This document shows positions 1 to 9,133 of a stretch of 64,000 bases of DNA, piece by piece. Source of the stretch: Kushneria indalinina DSM 14324. GTDB taxonomy: Bacteria > Pseudomonadota > Gammaproteobacteria > Pseudomonadales > Halomonadaceae. The translations under genes and the position numbers were made by a program. The stretch lies in assembly GCF_003385845.1 (NCBI RefSeq), contig NZ_QRDJ01000009.1, positions 124,001 through 188,000 on the forward strand. The letters run 5' to 3'. The notes below the pieces were generated by a model, which worked only from the letters and a program-made list of their open reading frames with translations, did no database searches and was not told where the DNA came from. The first letter of the stretch is position 1; the number at the start of each line of letters is the position of its first letter.

Positions 1-11
1 TATCCGCCGGT

Positions 12-737
12 TCAGGCCCGGTCAGTGCGCTGATAGATCAGATCCCACACGCCATGCCCCAGCCGCTCACCGCGGGTTTCAAACTTGGTGAGCGGCCGAA
101 AGTCCGGACGCGGGACGTAATCACCGTCCTGTGCCAGCGTTTTAAACCCGGCCACCTCGTTCATGGTCTCGACCATGTATTCGGCATACGGCTGCCAGTC
201 GGTGGCCATGTGGAAACGACCGTTCGGCTTGAGAACGCGATGCACACGATCGATAAAGGCCGGCTGCACGATCCGGCGCTTGTGATGACGCTTTTTGGGC
301 CAGGGATCGGGAAAGAAGAGCTGCAGCGTATCGATCGATTCGGCGGGCAGACAGTCATCGAGCACCTTCAGCGCGTCCTCGCGATAGACGCGAACGTTGG
401 ACAGGCCCGCCTTGTCGACGTCATCAAGCAGCTTGCCCACGCCCGGCGGATGTACCTCGATACCGATGAAGTCGGCCTCCGGATTGGCCATGGCCTGCTC
501 GAACAGCGAGCCGCCCATGCCAAAGCCGATCTCGACCACGCATGGCGCCCGGCGCCCGAACAGTGCTTCCAGGTCCAGATGGCCCTGCTCGAGCGTCAGG
601 CCCAGCCGGGGAAAGACCTCTTCCAGGCCGCGGCGCTGGGCCAGGGTCATGCGTCCGCTGCGTACCACATAACTCTTGATGCCGCGGTGCGGCGTCTCTT
701 CACCGGCTTCAGGGCCCGGCGTTGCTTCTTCTGTCAT
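12..737 (-). CDS. trmB: tRNA (guanine-N7-)-methyltransferase TrmB
   Basis: SAM-dependent enzyme that forms m7G46 in the variable loop of tRNAs in the cytoplasm. The protein has the Rossmann SAM loop VVEIGFGMGG near residues 67-75, the family motif LFFPDPWPKKRHHKRR and a C-terminal TKFETRGERLGHGVWDL block, all typical of TrmB; about 241 residues is a normal length. I use the ATG at 737 rather than the TTG at 752, since the N-terminus is poorly conserved and neither has a strong Shine-Dalgarno sequence. It follows thiS and thiG on the same strand, an arrangement common in gammaproteobacteria. Confidence 0.95.
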   Translation of the reverse strand: MTEEATPGPEAGEETPHRGIKSYVVRSGRMTLAQRRGLEEVFPRLGLTLEQGHLDLEALFGRRAPCVVEIGFGMGGSLFEQAMANPEADFIGIEVHPPGVGKLLDDVDKAGLSNVRVYREDALKVLDDCLPAESIDTLQLFFPDPWPKKRHHKRRIVQPAFIDRVHRVLKPNGRFHMATDWQPYAEYMVETMNEVAGFKTLAQDGDYVPRPDFRPLTKFETRGERLGHGVWDLIYQRTDRA

Positions 738-780
738 CACAAGTATCGTCAAAAACGGTGGAACGGGTCATGACCCGGGG

Positions 781-1584
781 TCAGCCGGTAATCAGGCCTT
801 CACTGGGCGATGAGGGGCTGGCGGCATAGGTCTTTCTGCCCATGCGCTCGGCCAGGCGGGCTTCACGCCCGGCTTCGACGGCCTTTTTCATGGCGCTGGC
901 CATCAGCACCGGCTGACGCGCGTGGGCGATGGCCGAATTGATCAGCACACCATCACAGCCCAGCTCCATGGCCATGGCCGCGTCAGAAGGCGTGCCGATA
1001 CCGGCATCGACCAGAATCGGCACACGGGCATTGTCGACGATCAGCGACAGCGCATGCGGATTGAGCAGGCCGTGGCCGGAGCCGATCAGCGAGCCCAGCG
1101 GCATGACCGCACAGCAGCCCATCGACTCAAGCTCGGCCGCCACAATCGGGTCGTCACTGGTATACACCATGACATCAAAGCCGTCCTCGATCAGCGTGCG
1201 TGCCGCGCTGAGGGTCTCCATCACGTTGGGATAGAGCGTATGGTCGTTGCCCAGCACTTCCAGCTTGACCAGGTTGTGGCCATCCAGCAGCTCGCGGGCG
1301 AGCTGGCAGGTGCGTACCGCATCTCGCGCGTTATAGCAGCCGGCCGTATTGGGCAGGATGGTATAGCGCTCGGGATTAATGACATCGAGCAGATTGGGCT
1401 CGTCCGGATTCTGCCCGATGTTGGAGCGACGCACGGCAACCGTGACGATCTCGGCGCCACTGGCCGCAACCGCCGCGCCGGTTTCTTCAAGGTCACGATA
1501 CTTGCCGGTCCCGACCAGCAGGCGCGAGGTAAAGGTTCGCCCGGCAATGGTCAGGGGGCTGTCCCACTGGGAATCAGTGCTCAT
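781..1584 (-). CDS. thiG: Thiazole synthase ThiG
   Basis: Makes the thiazole phosphate half of thiamine from deoxyxylulose 5-phosphate, dehydroglycine and ThiS thiocarboxylate. It is a 267-residue TIM barrel; the motif [10 protein letters not shown] holds the Schiff-base lysine, and [20 protein letters not shown] is the phosphate-binding end. The open frame extends upstream through thiS in another register, but the start MSTDSQW at 1584 is preceded by a GGAG-type site and is the family start. The substrate deoxyxylulose phosphate is supplied by Dxs, encoded at 51-53 kb. Confidence 0.96.
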   Translation of the reverse strand: MSTDSQWDSPLTIAGRTFTSRLLVGTGKYRDLEETGAAVAASGAEIVTVAVRRSNIGQNPDEPNLLDVINPERYTILPNTAGCYNARDAVRTCQLARELLDGHNLVKLEVLGNDHTLYPNVMETLSAARTLIEDGFDVMVYTSDDPIVAAELESMGCCAVMPLGSLIGSGHGLLNPHALSLIVDNARVPILVDAGIGTPSDAAMAMELGCDGVLINSAIAHARQPVLMASAMKKAVEAGREARLAERMGRKTYAASPSSPSEGLITG

Positions 1585-1642
1585 GATGTTCTCCTCGAAC
1601 CCGTTCGGGGGTTCTGATGCGATTGCCCTCGGTGCGGCCGTA

Positions 1643-1843
1643 TCAGCCGCCGCCGATGGCATGAACAATCTCGACACGATCGCCCTCGTTGAGCGTCGTG
1701 GTCGCATGACGGGTGCGCGGCACGATGGCCTCGTTGACCTCCACGGCAATGCGCCGCCCGGTCAGCGAAAGTGTTTCGATCAGGTCAGCCACACTTTCGA
1801 TCTGATCGACCCGGCGCGCCTCCCCATTGATGTATAGCTGCAT
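1643..1843 (-). CDS. thiS: Sulfur carrier protein ThiS
   Basis: Ubiquitin-fold sulfur carrier of 66 residues that ends in the required Gly-Gly (HAIGGG), which is adenylated and thiocarboxylated to donate sulfur to ThiG. The start MQLYINGEA at 1843 matches family length; a 46-residue upstream extension of the frame is not conserved-looking and is excluded. It lies 58 nt ahead of thiG and is probably co-transcribed with it and trmB. No thiamine riboswitch was recognised upstream. Confidence 0.93.
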   Translation of the reverse strand: MQLYINGEARRVDQIESVADLIETLSLTGRRIAVEVNEAIVPRTRHATTTLNEGDRVEIVHAIGGG

Positions 1844-1901
1844 GTCACATCCTGCATTGGCATCGGGGAGAGGCATTATAACGTCGCCTCCCGGGGCGCT
1901 C

Positions 1902-3383
1902 CTACCGTTTCGCGGCGCCTTCAGGGGATGTCCAGACCCCCTTCGCCAGCTGCTCGGGCTTTTTGAGCACGCTCGGATCAAAGACCGGCTCCTTGACGCC
2001 GCTGTTGCGCTGGCGCTCGTAATCCTTCAACACGCGGATGGCCACCGGCGCCAAAAGCAGCATGGCAATCAGGTTGGTGGTCGCCATCAGCCCCATCGCA
2101 AGATCGGCGAAGTTCCACACAAACGTCAGATTGGCCACCGCGCCGATCATCACCATCGCCAGAATCATGATGCGAATGACCGACACCGCCCGGTCGCTGT
2201 GACGCGGGAAGAGATACTCGACGTTGACCGCGCTGTAGGCAAAGTTGGCCAGAATCGAGGTGAAGGCGAAAAAGAAGATCGCAATGGCAATGAAGATCTC
2301 ACCGAAGCTGCCCAGGTGATCGACCATCGCCTCCTGGGTCAGGGTGATGCCCTCGATCGACTGACCCGGCGAGGTGGTCATCAGCGTGTCATAGACCCCG
2401 GAGAGCAGAATCACCACGGCCGTACAGGTGCAGATGATCAGGGTGTCGATGACCACGCCAAAGGACTGCACCAGCCCCTGCGCGGCAGGATGCTTGACCG
2501 TGGCCGTGGCCGCCGCGTTGGGCGCCGAGCCCATGCCGGCCTCGTTGGAGAACAGCCCGCGCTTGATGCCGTTTTCCATCGCAATCTTGATGGAGTAGCC
2601 GGCGGCGCCACCGATGGCCGGACCGAAGCCGAAGGCACTCTTGACGATCAGCGCCAGCATCTCGGGCACGGCAGTGATGTTGGCAAACAGCACGTAGAGC
2701 GCCACCAGCAGATAGGCGATCGCCATGATCGGCACGATCTTTTCGGCAGCGCGCGCCACCGAACGGATGCCGCCATAGATCACCAGTGCGGTCAGGGCGA
2801 CCAGCACAACCCCGGTGATCCAGGTCGGCACGGCAAAGGCGCCGTCAACGGCCTGGGCGATGGTGTTGGACTGCGCACCGCAAAAGGCCAGACCAAAGGC
2901 GATAATCAAAAAGATCGCGAACAGACAGCCCATCCAGCGCTGACCCAGCCCGCGCTCGATGTAATAGGCCGGGCCGCCGCGAAAGACACCGTCCTTGTGC
3001 TCGATCTTGTAGACCTGCCCCAGGGTGGACTCGATAAAGGCCGTGGCCAGACCGATGATGGCGGTCATCCACATCCAGAAGATGGCACCGGGGCCGCCGA
3101 CCCACAGTGCCAGCGCGACGCCGGCCAGGTTGCCGGTGCCCACGCGCGCGGCCAGTGAGGTGGCAAAGGCCTGAAAGGCACTCACGCCTTCACCGCTGCC
3201 CCGGCTGGTAAAGGTCACGCGGGCCATGTGACCCAGCAGACGAAACTGCATGAACCGGGTCGCAATGGTAAAGATGATACCCGCCCCCAGCAGCAGATAG
3301 ACCAGGATGAACGACCAGATAAAACCGCTGATCGGATTCATCACGGCATAGATGGCATTTTCAACGGTAGTGATAAATTCCAT
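1902..3383 (-). CDS. AGCS-family sodium:alanine/glycine symporter
   Basis: Inner-membrane symporter importing alanine, glycine or a related amino acid with Na+. The 493-residue protein has about ten hydrophobic spans and family blocks such as GTGNLAGVALAL near residue 80, FRGGPAYYIERGLG near 130 and GLFSNEAGMGSAPNAAA in the central half. It stands alone on the minus strand downstream of a leader with two inverted repeats (3398-3420 and 3446-3479). Substrate cannot be fixed from sequence. Confidence 0.93.
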   Translation of the reverse strand: MEFITTVENAIYAVMNPISGFIWSFILVYLLLGAGIIFTIATRFMQFRLLGHMARVTFTSRGSGEGVSAFQAFATSLAARVGTGNLAGVALALWVGGPGAIFWMWMTAIIGLATAFIESTLGQVYKIEHKDGVFRGGPAYYIERGLGQRWMGCLFAIFLIIAFGLAFCGAQSNTIAQAVDGAFAVPTWITGVVLVALTALVIYGGIRSVARAAEKIVPIMAIAYLLVALYVLFANITAVPEMLALIVKSAFGFGPAIGGAAGYSIKIAMENGIKRGLFSNEAGMGSAPNAAATATVKHPAAQGLVQSFGVVIDTLIICTCTAVVILLSGVYDTLMTTSPGQSIEGITLTQEAMVDHLGSFGEIFIAIAIFFFAFTSILANFAYSAVNVEYLFPRHSDRAVSVIRIMILAMVMIGAVANLTFVWNFADLAMGLMATTNLIAMLLLAPVAIRVLKDYERQRNSGVKEPVFDPSVLKKPEQLAKGVWTSPEGAAKR

Positions 3384-3397
3384 GGGAAATCCCCGCC

Positions 3398-3420
3398 ATG
3401 CCTCACTGTCACGGAGGCAT
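3398..3420 (-). repeat. Hairpin just upstream of the AGCS symporter start
   Basis: Arms ATGCCTC and GAGGCAT flank a 9-base loop in the probable 5' leader, 15 nt before the start codon. It could affect translation initiation. Seen directly; function inferred. Confidence 0.4.
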
Positions 3421-3445
3421 TACTCTTATGGTGTGTTATTGATCA

Positions 3446-3479
3446 GAGCCACCGATCCGAACGCGCTACCTGGTGGCTC
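3446..3479. repeat. 8-bp inverted repeat in symporter/DUF423 intergenic region
   Basis: Perfect arms GAGCCACC and GGTGGCTC separated by 18 bases, between the divergent symporter and DUF423 genes. It may be an operator or a leader hairpin. I could not match it to a known regulator or to a glycine riboswitch. Confidence 0.35.
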
Positions 3480-3545
3480 GGGCGCGTGCGTGCGACCATA
3501 CACGGATTCAAGGCCAAATGCCCGATTCAATAGGAGTATGTCCCC

Positions 3546-3932
3546 ATGCCATCGCGCCTTCTCTGGCTCGTTGCTGCCCTCTCCGGACTGGGTGTGGTTG
3601 TTCTGGGTGCCTGGGGTGCCCACGGCCTGGCCGACCGGCTGGACGCCGGCGCCCTCAACGCCTGGCATACCGGCGTACGCTATCAGGCCTGGCATACGCT
3701 GGCCTTCATGATGATTCTCATCTGGCGAGAAAGCGTGCCCCTCAAGGGCCAGCGCCTGGTGCTGGCACTCTGGGGCGTTGGCATGCTGCTCTTTTCCGGC
3801 TCGCTGTATCTGCTGGCGCTGGGCGGGCCACCGCTACTGGGGCCGATCACCCCCCTGGGCGGCCTTGTGATGATGGCCGGCTGGGTGATGCTGGGCGTGA
3901 CTGCCTTGCGCCGACGCCCCGAGTCTTCATAA
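3546..3932 (+). CDS. DUF423 family small membrane protein (YgdD-like)
   Basis: A 128-residue inner-membrane protein with four predicted transmembrane segments and the DUF423 signature GAWGAHGL near residues 21-28, followed by YQAWHTLAFM. The start has AGGAG nine bases upstream. The biochemical role of the family is unknown. It precedes an alpha/beta hydrolase by 44 bases, so the two may be co-transcribed. Confidence 0.9.
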   Translation: MPSRLLWLVAALSGLGVVVLGAWGAHGLADRLDAGALNAWHTGVRYQAWHTLAFMMILIWRESVPLKGQRLVLALWGVGMLLFSGSLYLLALGGPPLLGPITPLGGLVMMAGWVMLGVTALRRRPESS

Positions 3933-3976
3933 TCATTTCTGACTGCGCGACCGGCGTGGCGCGAGCATGAGCGTTC

Positions 3977-4981
3977 ATGACAATGCCCTTACCCGATTTT
4001 TCCGATCTGCTGAATGCCGGCCCGCTGGCGCCTCTGGTCCTGCCACCGACAGGCGTCATGGCGCAGTATTTTCGCCATTACGCCCTGGAGGATCTGATCC
4101 CTCAGGCCCGCGAGATCGAGTCGGGCCATGTACAGGTCGGTGAGTTTCGCCTCTGGACCCAGGTCTGGACACCGCCGCAAACCACACTTCGTGGCACGAT
4201 CGTGGTCGTACACGGCTATTTCGATCATCTGGGCCTTTATGGCCATCTGCTGCGCCTGCTGCTGAATGACGGCTTTCGCGTGGTGCTCTGGGACCTGCCG
4301 GGGCACGGGCTGTCCAGCGGCGAGCGCGCCGCCATCGATGACTTTGCCACCTATACCCAGTGTCTGCGGGCCCTGCTCGCACACCTCAACGCAAAAGGCC
4401 TCGTGCAGGCACCGCTGATCGGCATCGGACAGAGCACCGGCGCGGCCATCCTCGCCACCGATGTGCTGGAGCGCGCCGATCAACACCCCTGGCAGTCACT
4501 GGCTTTGCTGGCCCCGCTGGTGCGCCCCTGCAAGTGGCACCGCTCTCATCTGATGCACCGGCTGGCCACACCCTTTATTCGCAGCATCCCGCGCCACTAC
4601 CGTCCCAACACGACCCATCTGGCCTTTACCGCCTTTCTGCGCCATGAAGATCCGCTGCAGGCCGAGACTCTGCCGCTGGTCTGGGTCGGTGCCATGCGTG
4701 ACTGGATGGCCCATGTTCGAAGGCTGCCGCCCAGCGCGCTGCCGGCATTGATCCTGCAGGGGCGGCAGGACGCCACCGTGGACTGGCGGTGGAACCTCGA
4801 GGTGCTGCGCCGGCTGCTGCCCGCGGCTCAAATCGTCTATCATCAGGACGCCCGACACCATCTGGTCAACGAATCACCGGATATCCGCCAGACCCTTTTC
4901 AGGGATCTGCATCGCTTTCTGATCACACAGACCCAGAATTCATGCATCACCACTGCCGACACGCCCGAGGCCCCCTCATGA
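3977..4981 (+). CDS. Alpha/beta hydrolase (monoglyceride lipase / lysophospholipase-like)
   Basis: A 334-residue serine hydrolase of the S33/Hydrolase_4 group. Oxyanion-hole region VVHGYFDHLGLY, nucleophile elbow GQSTG (Ser153), an acidic residue in LQGRQDATVDW and the catalytic His in DARHHLVNES are all present in order. There is no signal peptide, so it is likely cytoplasmic or peripheral. Its stop overlaps the start of the next lipoprotein gene by the ATGA arrangement, indicating translational coupling. Substrate is unknown; a lipid or acyl ester is the usual guess for this group. Confidence 0.85.
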   Translation: MTMPLPDFSDLLNAGPLAPLVLPPTGVMAQYFRHYALEDLIPQAREIESGHVQVGEFRLWTQVWTPPQTTLRGTIVVVHGYFDHLGLYGHLLRLLLNDGFRVVLWDLPGHGLSSGERAAIDDFATYTQCLRALLAHLNAKGLVQAPLIGIGQSTGAAILATDVLERADQHPWQSLALLAPLVRPCKWHRSHLMHRLATPFIRSIPRHYRPNTTHLAFTAFLRHEDPLQAETLPLVWVGAMRDWMAHVRRLPPSALPALILQGRQDATVDWRWNLEVLRRLLPAAQIVYHQDARHHLVNESPDIRQTLFRDLHRFLITQTQNSCITTADTPEAPS

Positions 4982-5499
4982 TGCGATGGGCATTGCCTGT
5001 GCTGCTGACGCTTGTCATGGCGGGCTGCGCCGGAGTGGAAAACGACCTCTCGCGCCATCGCACACCGCTGGAAAATCTGGGGCAGACCGCCGCCACCGAC
5101 GTGCTCAAAGAGCCCGCCTGGCCGGATGACCCGAGCAACCGCGTCATTCTTGTCACCCCCGTGCAGACCGATACCGACTTCGGCGAGCAGGCCGATGCCC
5201 GCTTCAACGATGCCCTGACCCGGCGGTTGCTCAGCGCCCGCCACGGGCCGCAGGTGCTCTCCGTGACAGAGGCCCCCGCGCAGGCCGGCACGCCCGCCAA
5301 CCAGTGGCGCCTGTCATCCATGCTGGAAGCGCCATTGGGCGCCATCACGCTGTCGGATCGAAAGCTCTATCCCTATACGCTGACATTGACGCTCAGACGC
5401 GGCGACAGTGACGACATCTGGTGGCAAAAGGAGATCGACGGCGCCTTCGATGAGCTGGGACTCCCCCTGTCAAGGGCAGCCACGACCCCGGCGCCGTGA
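4978..5499 (+). CDS. Putative outer-membrane lipoprotein
   Basis: A 173-residue protein with a short charged N-terminus, hydrophobic stretch and lipobox LVMAGC, so Cys18 should be lipidated. The mature part (NRVILVTPVQTDTDF, then RFNDALTRRLLSA, later YTLTLTLRRGDSDDIWWQKEI) faintly resembles LpoB/YcfM-type lipoproteins that stimulate penicillin-binding proteins, but similarity is too weak to assign. The start overlaps the stop of the hydrolase gene (ATGA), so the two are probably made together. Confidence 0.75.
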   Translation: MMRWALPVLLTLVMAGCAGVENDLSRHRTPLENLGQTAATDVLKEPAWPDDPSNRVILVTPVQTDTDFGEQADARFNDALTRRLLSARHGPQVLSVTEAPAQAGTPANQWRLSSMLEAPLGAITLSDRKLYPYTLTLTLRRGDSDDIWWQKEIDGAFDELGLPLSRAATTPAP

Positions 5500-5550
5500 T
5501 CACCGTGCCTCCGCCTGATCACCCTTTATTCATGAACCGGAGTACATTCC

Positions 5551-6639
5551 ATGCGTGCATCGCATCTTGATCGCGAAGGACCGGACAACCCCTTCCCGGG
5601 GCACAAGGCCCTGGAACGCCGCCTGGGCCGGGCACTACCCCATCAGCTGGGCTCCAATGAAAGTCTGGACATGCCGCATCGGGCACTGTCCGAGGCGCTG
5701 GGCGCCCCGGTGGCCGAGCTGGCGCGCACCTATGGCGATACGCAGGCCTTTGACCTGCGCCAGCAGCTGGCCGAGCGGCTGAACACGCCCTTTGAGGCCC
5801 TGCTGGTGGATGCCGGCGCCGACAGCCTGATTGCGCTGACCCTGCGCACCCTGTGCGATACCGGCGCCACCGTGGTCACCAGTGCCGGCACCTACCCGAC
5901 CTTTCGCTACTTCGCCGAAGGACACGGCTGCCGTCTGGTCGAAGTGGCCTATCAGGAAGCGCCCGGCGTTCTGGCGCCCGATGTTGAGGCCCTGCTGCAG
6001 GCGGCCTGGCTGCACAACGCCAGGCTTTTGTATCTGGTCAATCCGGACAACCCCAGCGGCCACTGCCTGACGGAGGCCGACATCGCGTATCTCGTCGATA
6101 ACCTGCCGCCGACGTGCCATCTTCTGCTGGATGAGGCCTATCACGAATTTCGTTCGGATCAGGGCGACAGCACGCCCATGCAAGGCGTGGTACGCCTTCG
6201 CACCTTCTCCAAGGCGCACGGTCTGGCCGGCCTGCGTATCGGCTACGCCATTGCCGCCCCCGAGCTGCTCGAGGTCATGTACAAGGTTCGAATCCACAAT
6301 GCCGTTTCCTCGGTGTCACTGGCCGCCGCCGGGGTCGTGCTGGCCCATTATGACGAGGTCGAGCAGCACGTTCAGGACGTGATCGACAGACGCGAGCAGC
6401 TGACAGCGCAGCTGCTTGAATGGGGTAGCGACGTTTTACCCTCGGCCACCAACTTCCTGGCCGTGCGCCTGCCGGATGCCGACCGGGCCTTCGAGGTACA
6501 GCAGACCCTGCTGGCAGAGGACATCATCGTGCACCGCCCCCCCCATCCGGCCCTGGGCCATGTACTGCGCATTTCAGCCGTCGAAAACGCCCTGACCCCC
6601 GATCGCCTGGCCGCGCTCAAAAACGTCCTGCAGGGCTGA
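5551..6639 (+). CDS. PLP-dependent aminotransferase, HisC-like
   Basis: Fold-type I aminotransferase of 362 residues related to histidinol-phosphate aminotransferase. Motifs include LVNPDNPSGH (PLP ring contact), LLLDEAYHEF, and the Schiff-base lysine in TFSKAHGLAGLRIGYA (Lys221). The start has GGAG eight bases upstream. No other histidine genes are near, so it may act on another amino acid (for instance aromatic or cobalamin-related substrates, as known for HisC-like paralogues). Substrate unassigned. Confidence 0.85.
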   Translation: MRASHLDREGPDNPFPGHKALERRLGRALPHQLGSNESLDMPHRALSEALGAPVAELARTYGDTQAFDLRQQLAERLNTPFEALLVDAGADSLIALTLRTLCDTGATVVTSAGTYPTFRYFAEGHGCRLVEVAYQEAPGVLAPDVEALLQAAWLHNARLLYLVNPDNPSGHCLTEADIAYLVDNLPPTCHLLLDEAYHEFRSDQGDSTPMQGVVRLRTFSKAHGLAGLRIGYAIAAPELLEVMYKVRIHNAVSSVSLAAAGVVLAHYDEVEQHVQDVIDRREQLTAQLLEWGSDVLPSATNFLAVRLPDADRAFEVQQTLLAEDIIVHRPPHPALGHVLRISAVENALTPDRLAALKNVLQG

Positions 6640-6661
6640 AACAGCCACTCCCTTCGCCACA

Positions 6662-6685
6662 CTCTGCCCTTTTTCGAGGGCAGAG
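6662..6685 (+). terminator. Hairpin downstream of the HisC-like gene
   Basis: Perfect 9-bp stem with arms CTCTGCCCT and AGGGCAGAG, and a six-base loop. There is no clear T tract after it, so termination is plausible but not certain. Confidence 0.45.
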
Positions 6686-6913
6686 CCTCCGCCATTGTTC
6701 CGGTATGACGCTTTCCTGACGGCAGGTCCTGATGCGTCCGACCCGCTCTGTACCATCAAATTGTTAAGATCGTGTTAAAAGACTCTGGACATAAGCGAAC
6801 AGTGTTCTTATATTGCAGGAAAGCTTTAGCCTGTTAACGAAGTCCTGGTGGCAAACCGCAACACAGTGCTTGATCCCATCGCCCGCCCAGGATCTGTACC
6901 GGTACTTCCAATC

Positions 6914-7942
6914 ATGAACATCTCCGATCGCCAGCGCCGCCGTGGACGTCCCGACGTCCTGCAGCGTCATTTTCATGGTCCCGTCCACTTTCCCGGTTCT
7001 CCCTGGCAGTGGTGGCTGGCCGATAATGACCGTGCGTATGAGGCGGCACGACGCATGGATCAGCACCTTTGCGGCAGCGAAGACGACAGCGTCACGACCC
7101 TGCGCGAGCGCAAGGGGCGCAGCATCTTTCGCATTCAGGCAACCCCGGGCGATTTCTTTGCCAAGGAGATTGCCCTGCCGTCACTGCGAAAGCGTTTCGG
7201 TGCCCTGCTGGGGGTGCAAAACCGGCTCTTCGGCCATGACCACGGCAGCGCCGAAGTCGACAACACCCTGACGCTCAACGAGCGCACCGGTCAGGGCCTT
7301 GACGTCCTGTGTCTGGGCGAACTCCTGCGCGGCGGCATACCCGACCACCAGCTTTTGATTCAGCCCTGGCTCGAGGGCTGGATCAATCTGGGGGAAGCCT
7401 TCTCCGCCGCCGACAGCCATCAGCGCCGAGTGCTGCTACAGGGCCTTGAAGATCTGCTGCGCGCCTTTCATCACGCCCGCATCTGCCATCTGGATATCAA
7501 TACCGGCAATCTGATGGTCTCCACGCAGGACCCACAGGCGCCGCTGCGCGCGATCGACTGCGCCCGGATGACGACTGGCGTGACCCAGCCGGCGGTATCC
7601 ACCGCCCTGCAGATCGGCAAGATGCTGCGTGAGCTTTATGGTCGCGATGAAGCGGACTTCGCCACACGCTACGCCCAGGCGCGCGCCATGCAGCATCGCA
7701 TCGCTGATAAGGAAGGCGTCAATGAGGCCACCGACACCCTGCTGGCCCTGTCGCTGCGCTATCGCCTGAGCAAGAACCTGTCTCGCCGCAAGCTGGTCAC
7801 TGCCTCTTTCGTCAATATTGACGGGCCCTCTCTGGAGCAGAGCGTACGCGCCTCTCACAAGAATGCGGACGTGCCCGCCATTGTCTGGAACCACGACCAT
7901 CCGGCCCTCGCCGAGGAAGACACGGTCTACTCCAACCGCTGA
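6914..7942 (+). CDS. Lipopolysaccharide kinase-like protein (Kdo/WaaP superfamily)
   Basis: Protein-kinase-fold enzyme of about 342 residues. The catalytic loop HLDINTGNLMVS fits HxDxxxxN, and the metal-binding DFG position is replaced by AIDCARM, as in sugar kinases KdkA/WaaP, where the motif is IDF/IDL rather than DFG. An upstream FFAKEI supplies a candidate ATP-binding lysine. It may phosphorylate Kdo or heptose in the LPS core, or be an InaA-type stress protein. I use the ATG at 6914; a GTG at 6848 in frame would add 22 residues, and neither start has a good ribosome site. Confidence 0.6.
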   Translation: MNISDRQRRRGRPDVLQRHFHGPVHFPGSPWQWWLADNDRAYEAARRMDQHLCGSEDDSVTTLRERKGRSIFRIQATPGDFFAKEIALPSLRKRFGALLGVQNRLFGHDHGSAEVDNTLTLNERTGQGLDVLCLGELLRGGIPDHQLLIQPWLEGWINLGEAFSAADSHQRRVLLQGLEDLLRAFHHARICHLDINTGNLMVSTQDPQAPLRAIDCARMTTGVTQPAVSTALQIGKMLRELYGRDEADFATRYAQARAMQHRIADKEGVNEATDTLLALSLRYRLSKNLSRRKLVTASFVNIDGPSLEQSVRASHKNADVPAIVWNHDHPALAEEDTVYSNR

Positions 7943-8026
7943 CAAAGCCTGCCCGGCATGACCTGTCGATAAAAGCCGCTACGCTCAAGAGAGTCGTCTT
8001 TCACGGTCTGTCTGGAGCGTTTCGTC

Positions 8027-9097
8027 ATGAGCTATCACCCCGGCATTTTCAAACCCCTGCCTGCCAAATACTTCCGCCACCCTGAAGAGGGGGGCGCCAC
8101 CAACGTCGAGACACGCCTGTCGCGACTGCCGGGCTATCTCACCCCCAACCGTCAGTTTTTTGTGCGCAGCCATTTTGATATTCCCGAACTGGCCGCTGCC
8201 GACTGGCAGCTGACGCTCACCGGGGACGCCCTGTCGCGCGAACAGTCACTGAGCCTTGCCGATCTCGAACAACTGCCGCGCATCAGCGTCATTCGCGCCA
8301 TCGAGTGTGCCGGCAACGCACGCGCCTTCTTTGCCCGTGACTTCGGCAAGGCGGCCGAAGGCGCCCAGTGGAGGCTGGGCGCCGTGGGCGTGGCCGAATG
8401 GAGCGGCGTGCGCCTGCGCGATGTGCTGGCACTGGCAGGCGTGGCAGAAGACGCCTTTCATGTCCTGCCCGAAGGGCTCGACAGCGGCCGCTTCGCCCGG
8501 CCGCTGCCGATTGACAAGGCACTGGCCGATGACACCACCATTGCGCTTGCCATGAACGGCGAACCGCTGCCGATCGACCACGGGTTCCCCGCACGCCTGG
8601 TGGTGTCCGGGTGGCTGGGCGCGGCCAGCGTCAAGTGGCTGGGGCGCATCGAGGTCTCGCGCGAGGCGCGCAACACCTACTGGAACACGAAGGACTACAC
8701 CCTGGCCGGCCCCGACTATCCGGCCGAAGGCGAGGCAGATGGCATCCCTATCACCACCATGCCGGTCATGAGTCTGGTGGATCTGGACGACGACGCCCGA
8801 CTGCCTGCTGGGAAGACGATGCTGCGCGGGCGGGCGCTGTCGGGCGAGGGGCAGATCACCGATGTCGAGTGCCGCCTTGACGACGGCGACTGGCAGGCGG
8901 CCATCCTTCACACGCCCAACATCGCCGGCGCCTGGGTCTGCTGGTCGCTGACCTGTCAGCTCGACCCCGGGCGGCATGTTCTGTATGTCCGCGCACGCGA
9001 TGACCGCGGCCACGAACAGCCTGAGCGCATGGTGTGGAACGATCACGGCTGTTGTTATAACGCCGTGACGCGAGTGAATATCGAAGCCGCCGAGTAG
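8027..9097 (+). CDS. Sulfite-oxidase-family molybdopterin oxidoreductase
   Basis: A 356-residue protein with the oxidoreductase molybdopterin-binding domain and a C-terminal Mo-co dimerisation domain. IRAIECAGNAR contains Cys94, the expected molybdenum ligand; LPIDHGFPARLVVSGWLGAASVKWL is the family phosphate/dimer region. It probably oxidises sulfite to sulfate, passing electrons to a separate cytochrome. Unlike SorA/SoxC-type enzymes, I see no Tat (twin-arginine) signal, so it may be cytoplasmic. The start has GGAG nine bases upstream. No cytochrome partner gene is adjacent. Confidence 0.85.
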   Translation: MSYHPGIFKPLPAKYFRHPEEGGATNVETRLSRLPGYLTPNRQFFVRSHFDIPELAAADWQLTLTGDALSREQSLSLADLEQLPRISVIRAIECAGNARAFFARDFGKAAEGAQWRLGAVGVAEWSGVRLRDVLALAGVAEDAFHVLPEGLDSGRFARPLPIDKALADDTTIALAMNGEPLPIDHGFPARLVVSGWLGAASVKWLGRIEVSREARNTYWNTKDYTLAGPDYPAEGEADGIPITTMPVMSLVDLDDDARLPAGKTMLRGRALSGEGQITDVECRLDDGDWQAAILHTPNIAGAWVCWSLTCQLDPGRHVLYVRARDDRGHEQPERMVWNDHGCCYNAVTRVNIEAAE

Positions 9098-9133
9098 TCA
9101 AAGCGCCTCAATGATCGGCGGCTTCGTTGCCCG

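Noticed and set aside
3384-3545. Glycine riboswitch upstream of the AGCS symporter
   Set aside because: The gene family makes it plausible, but I could not recognise the conserved tandem aptamer core; only two simple inverted repeats are evident.
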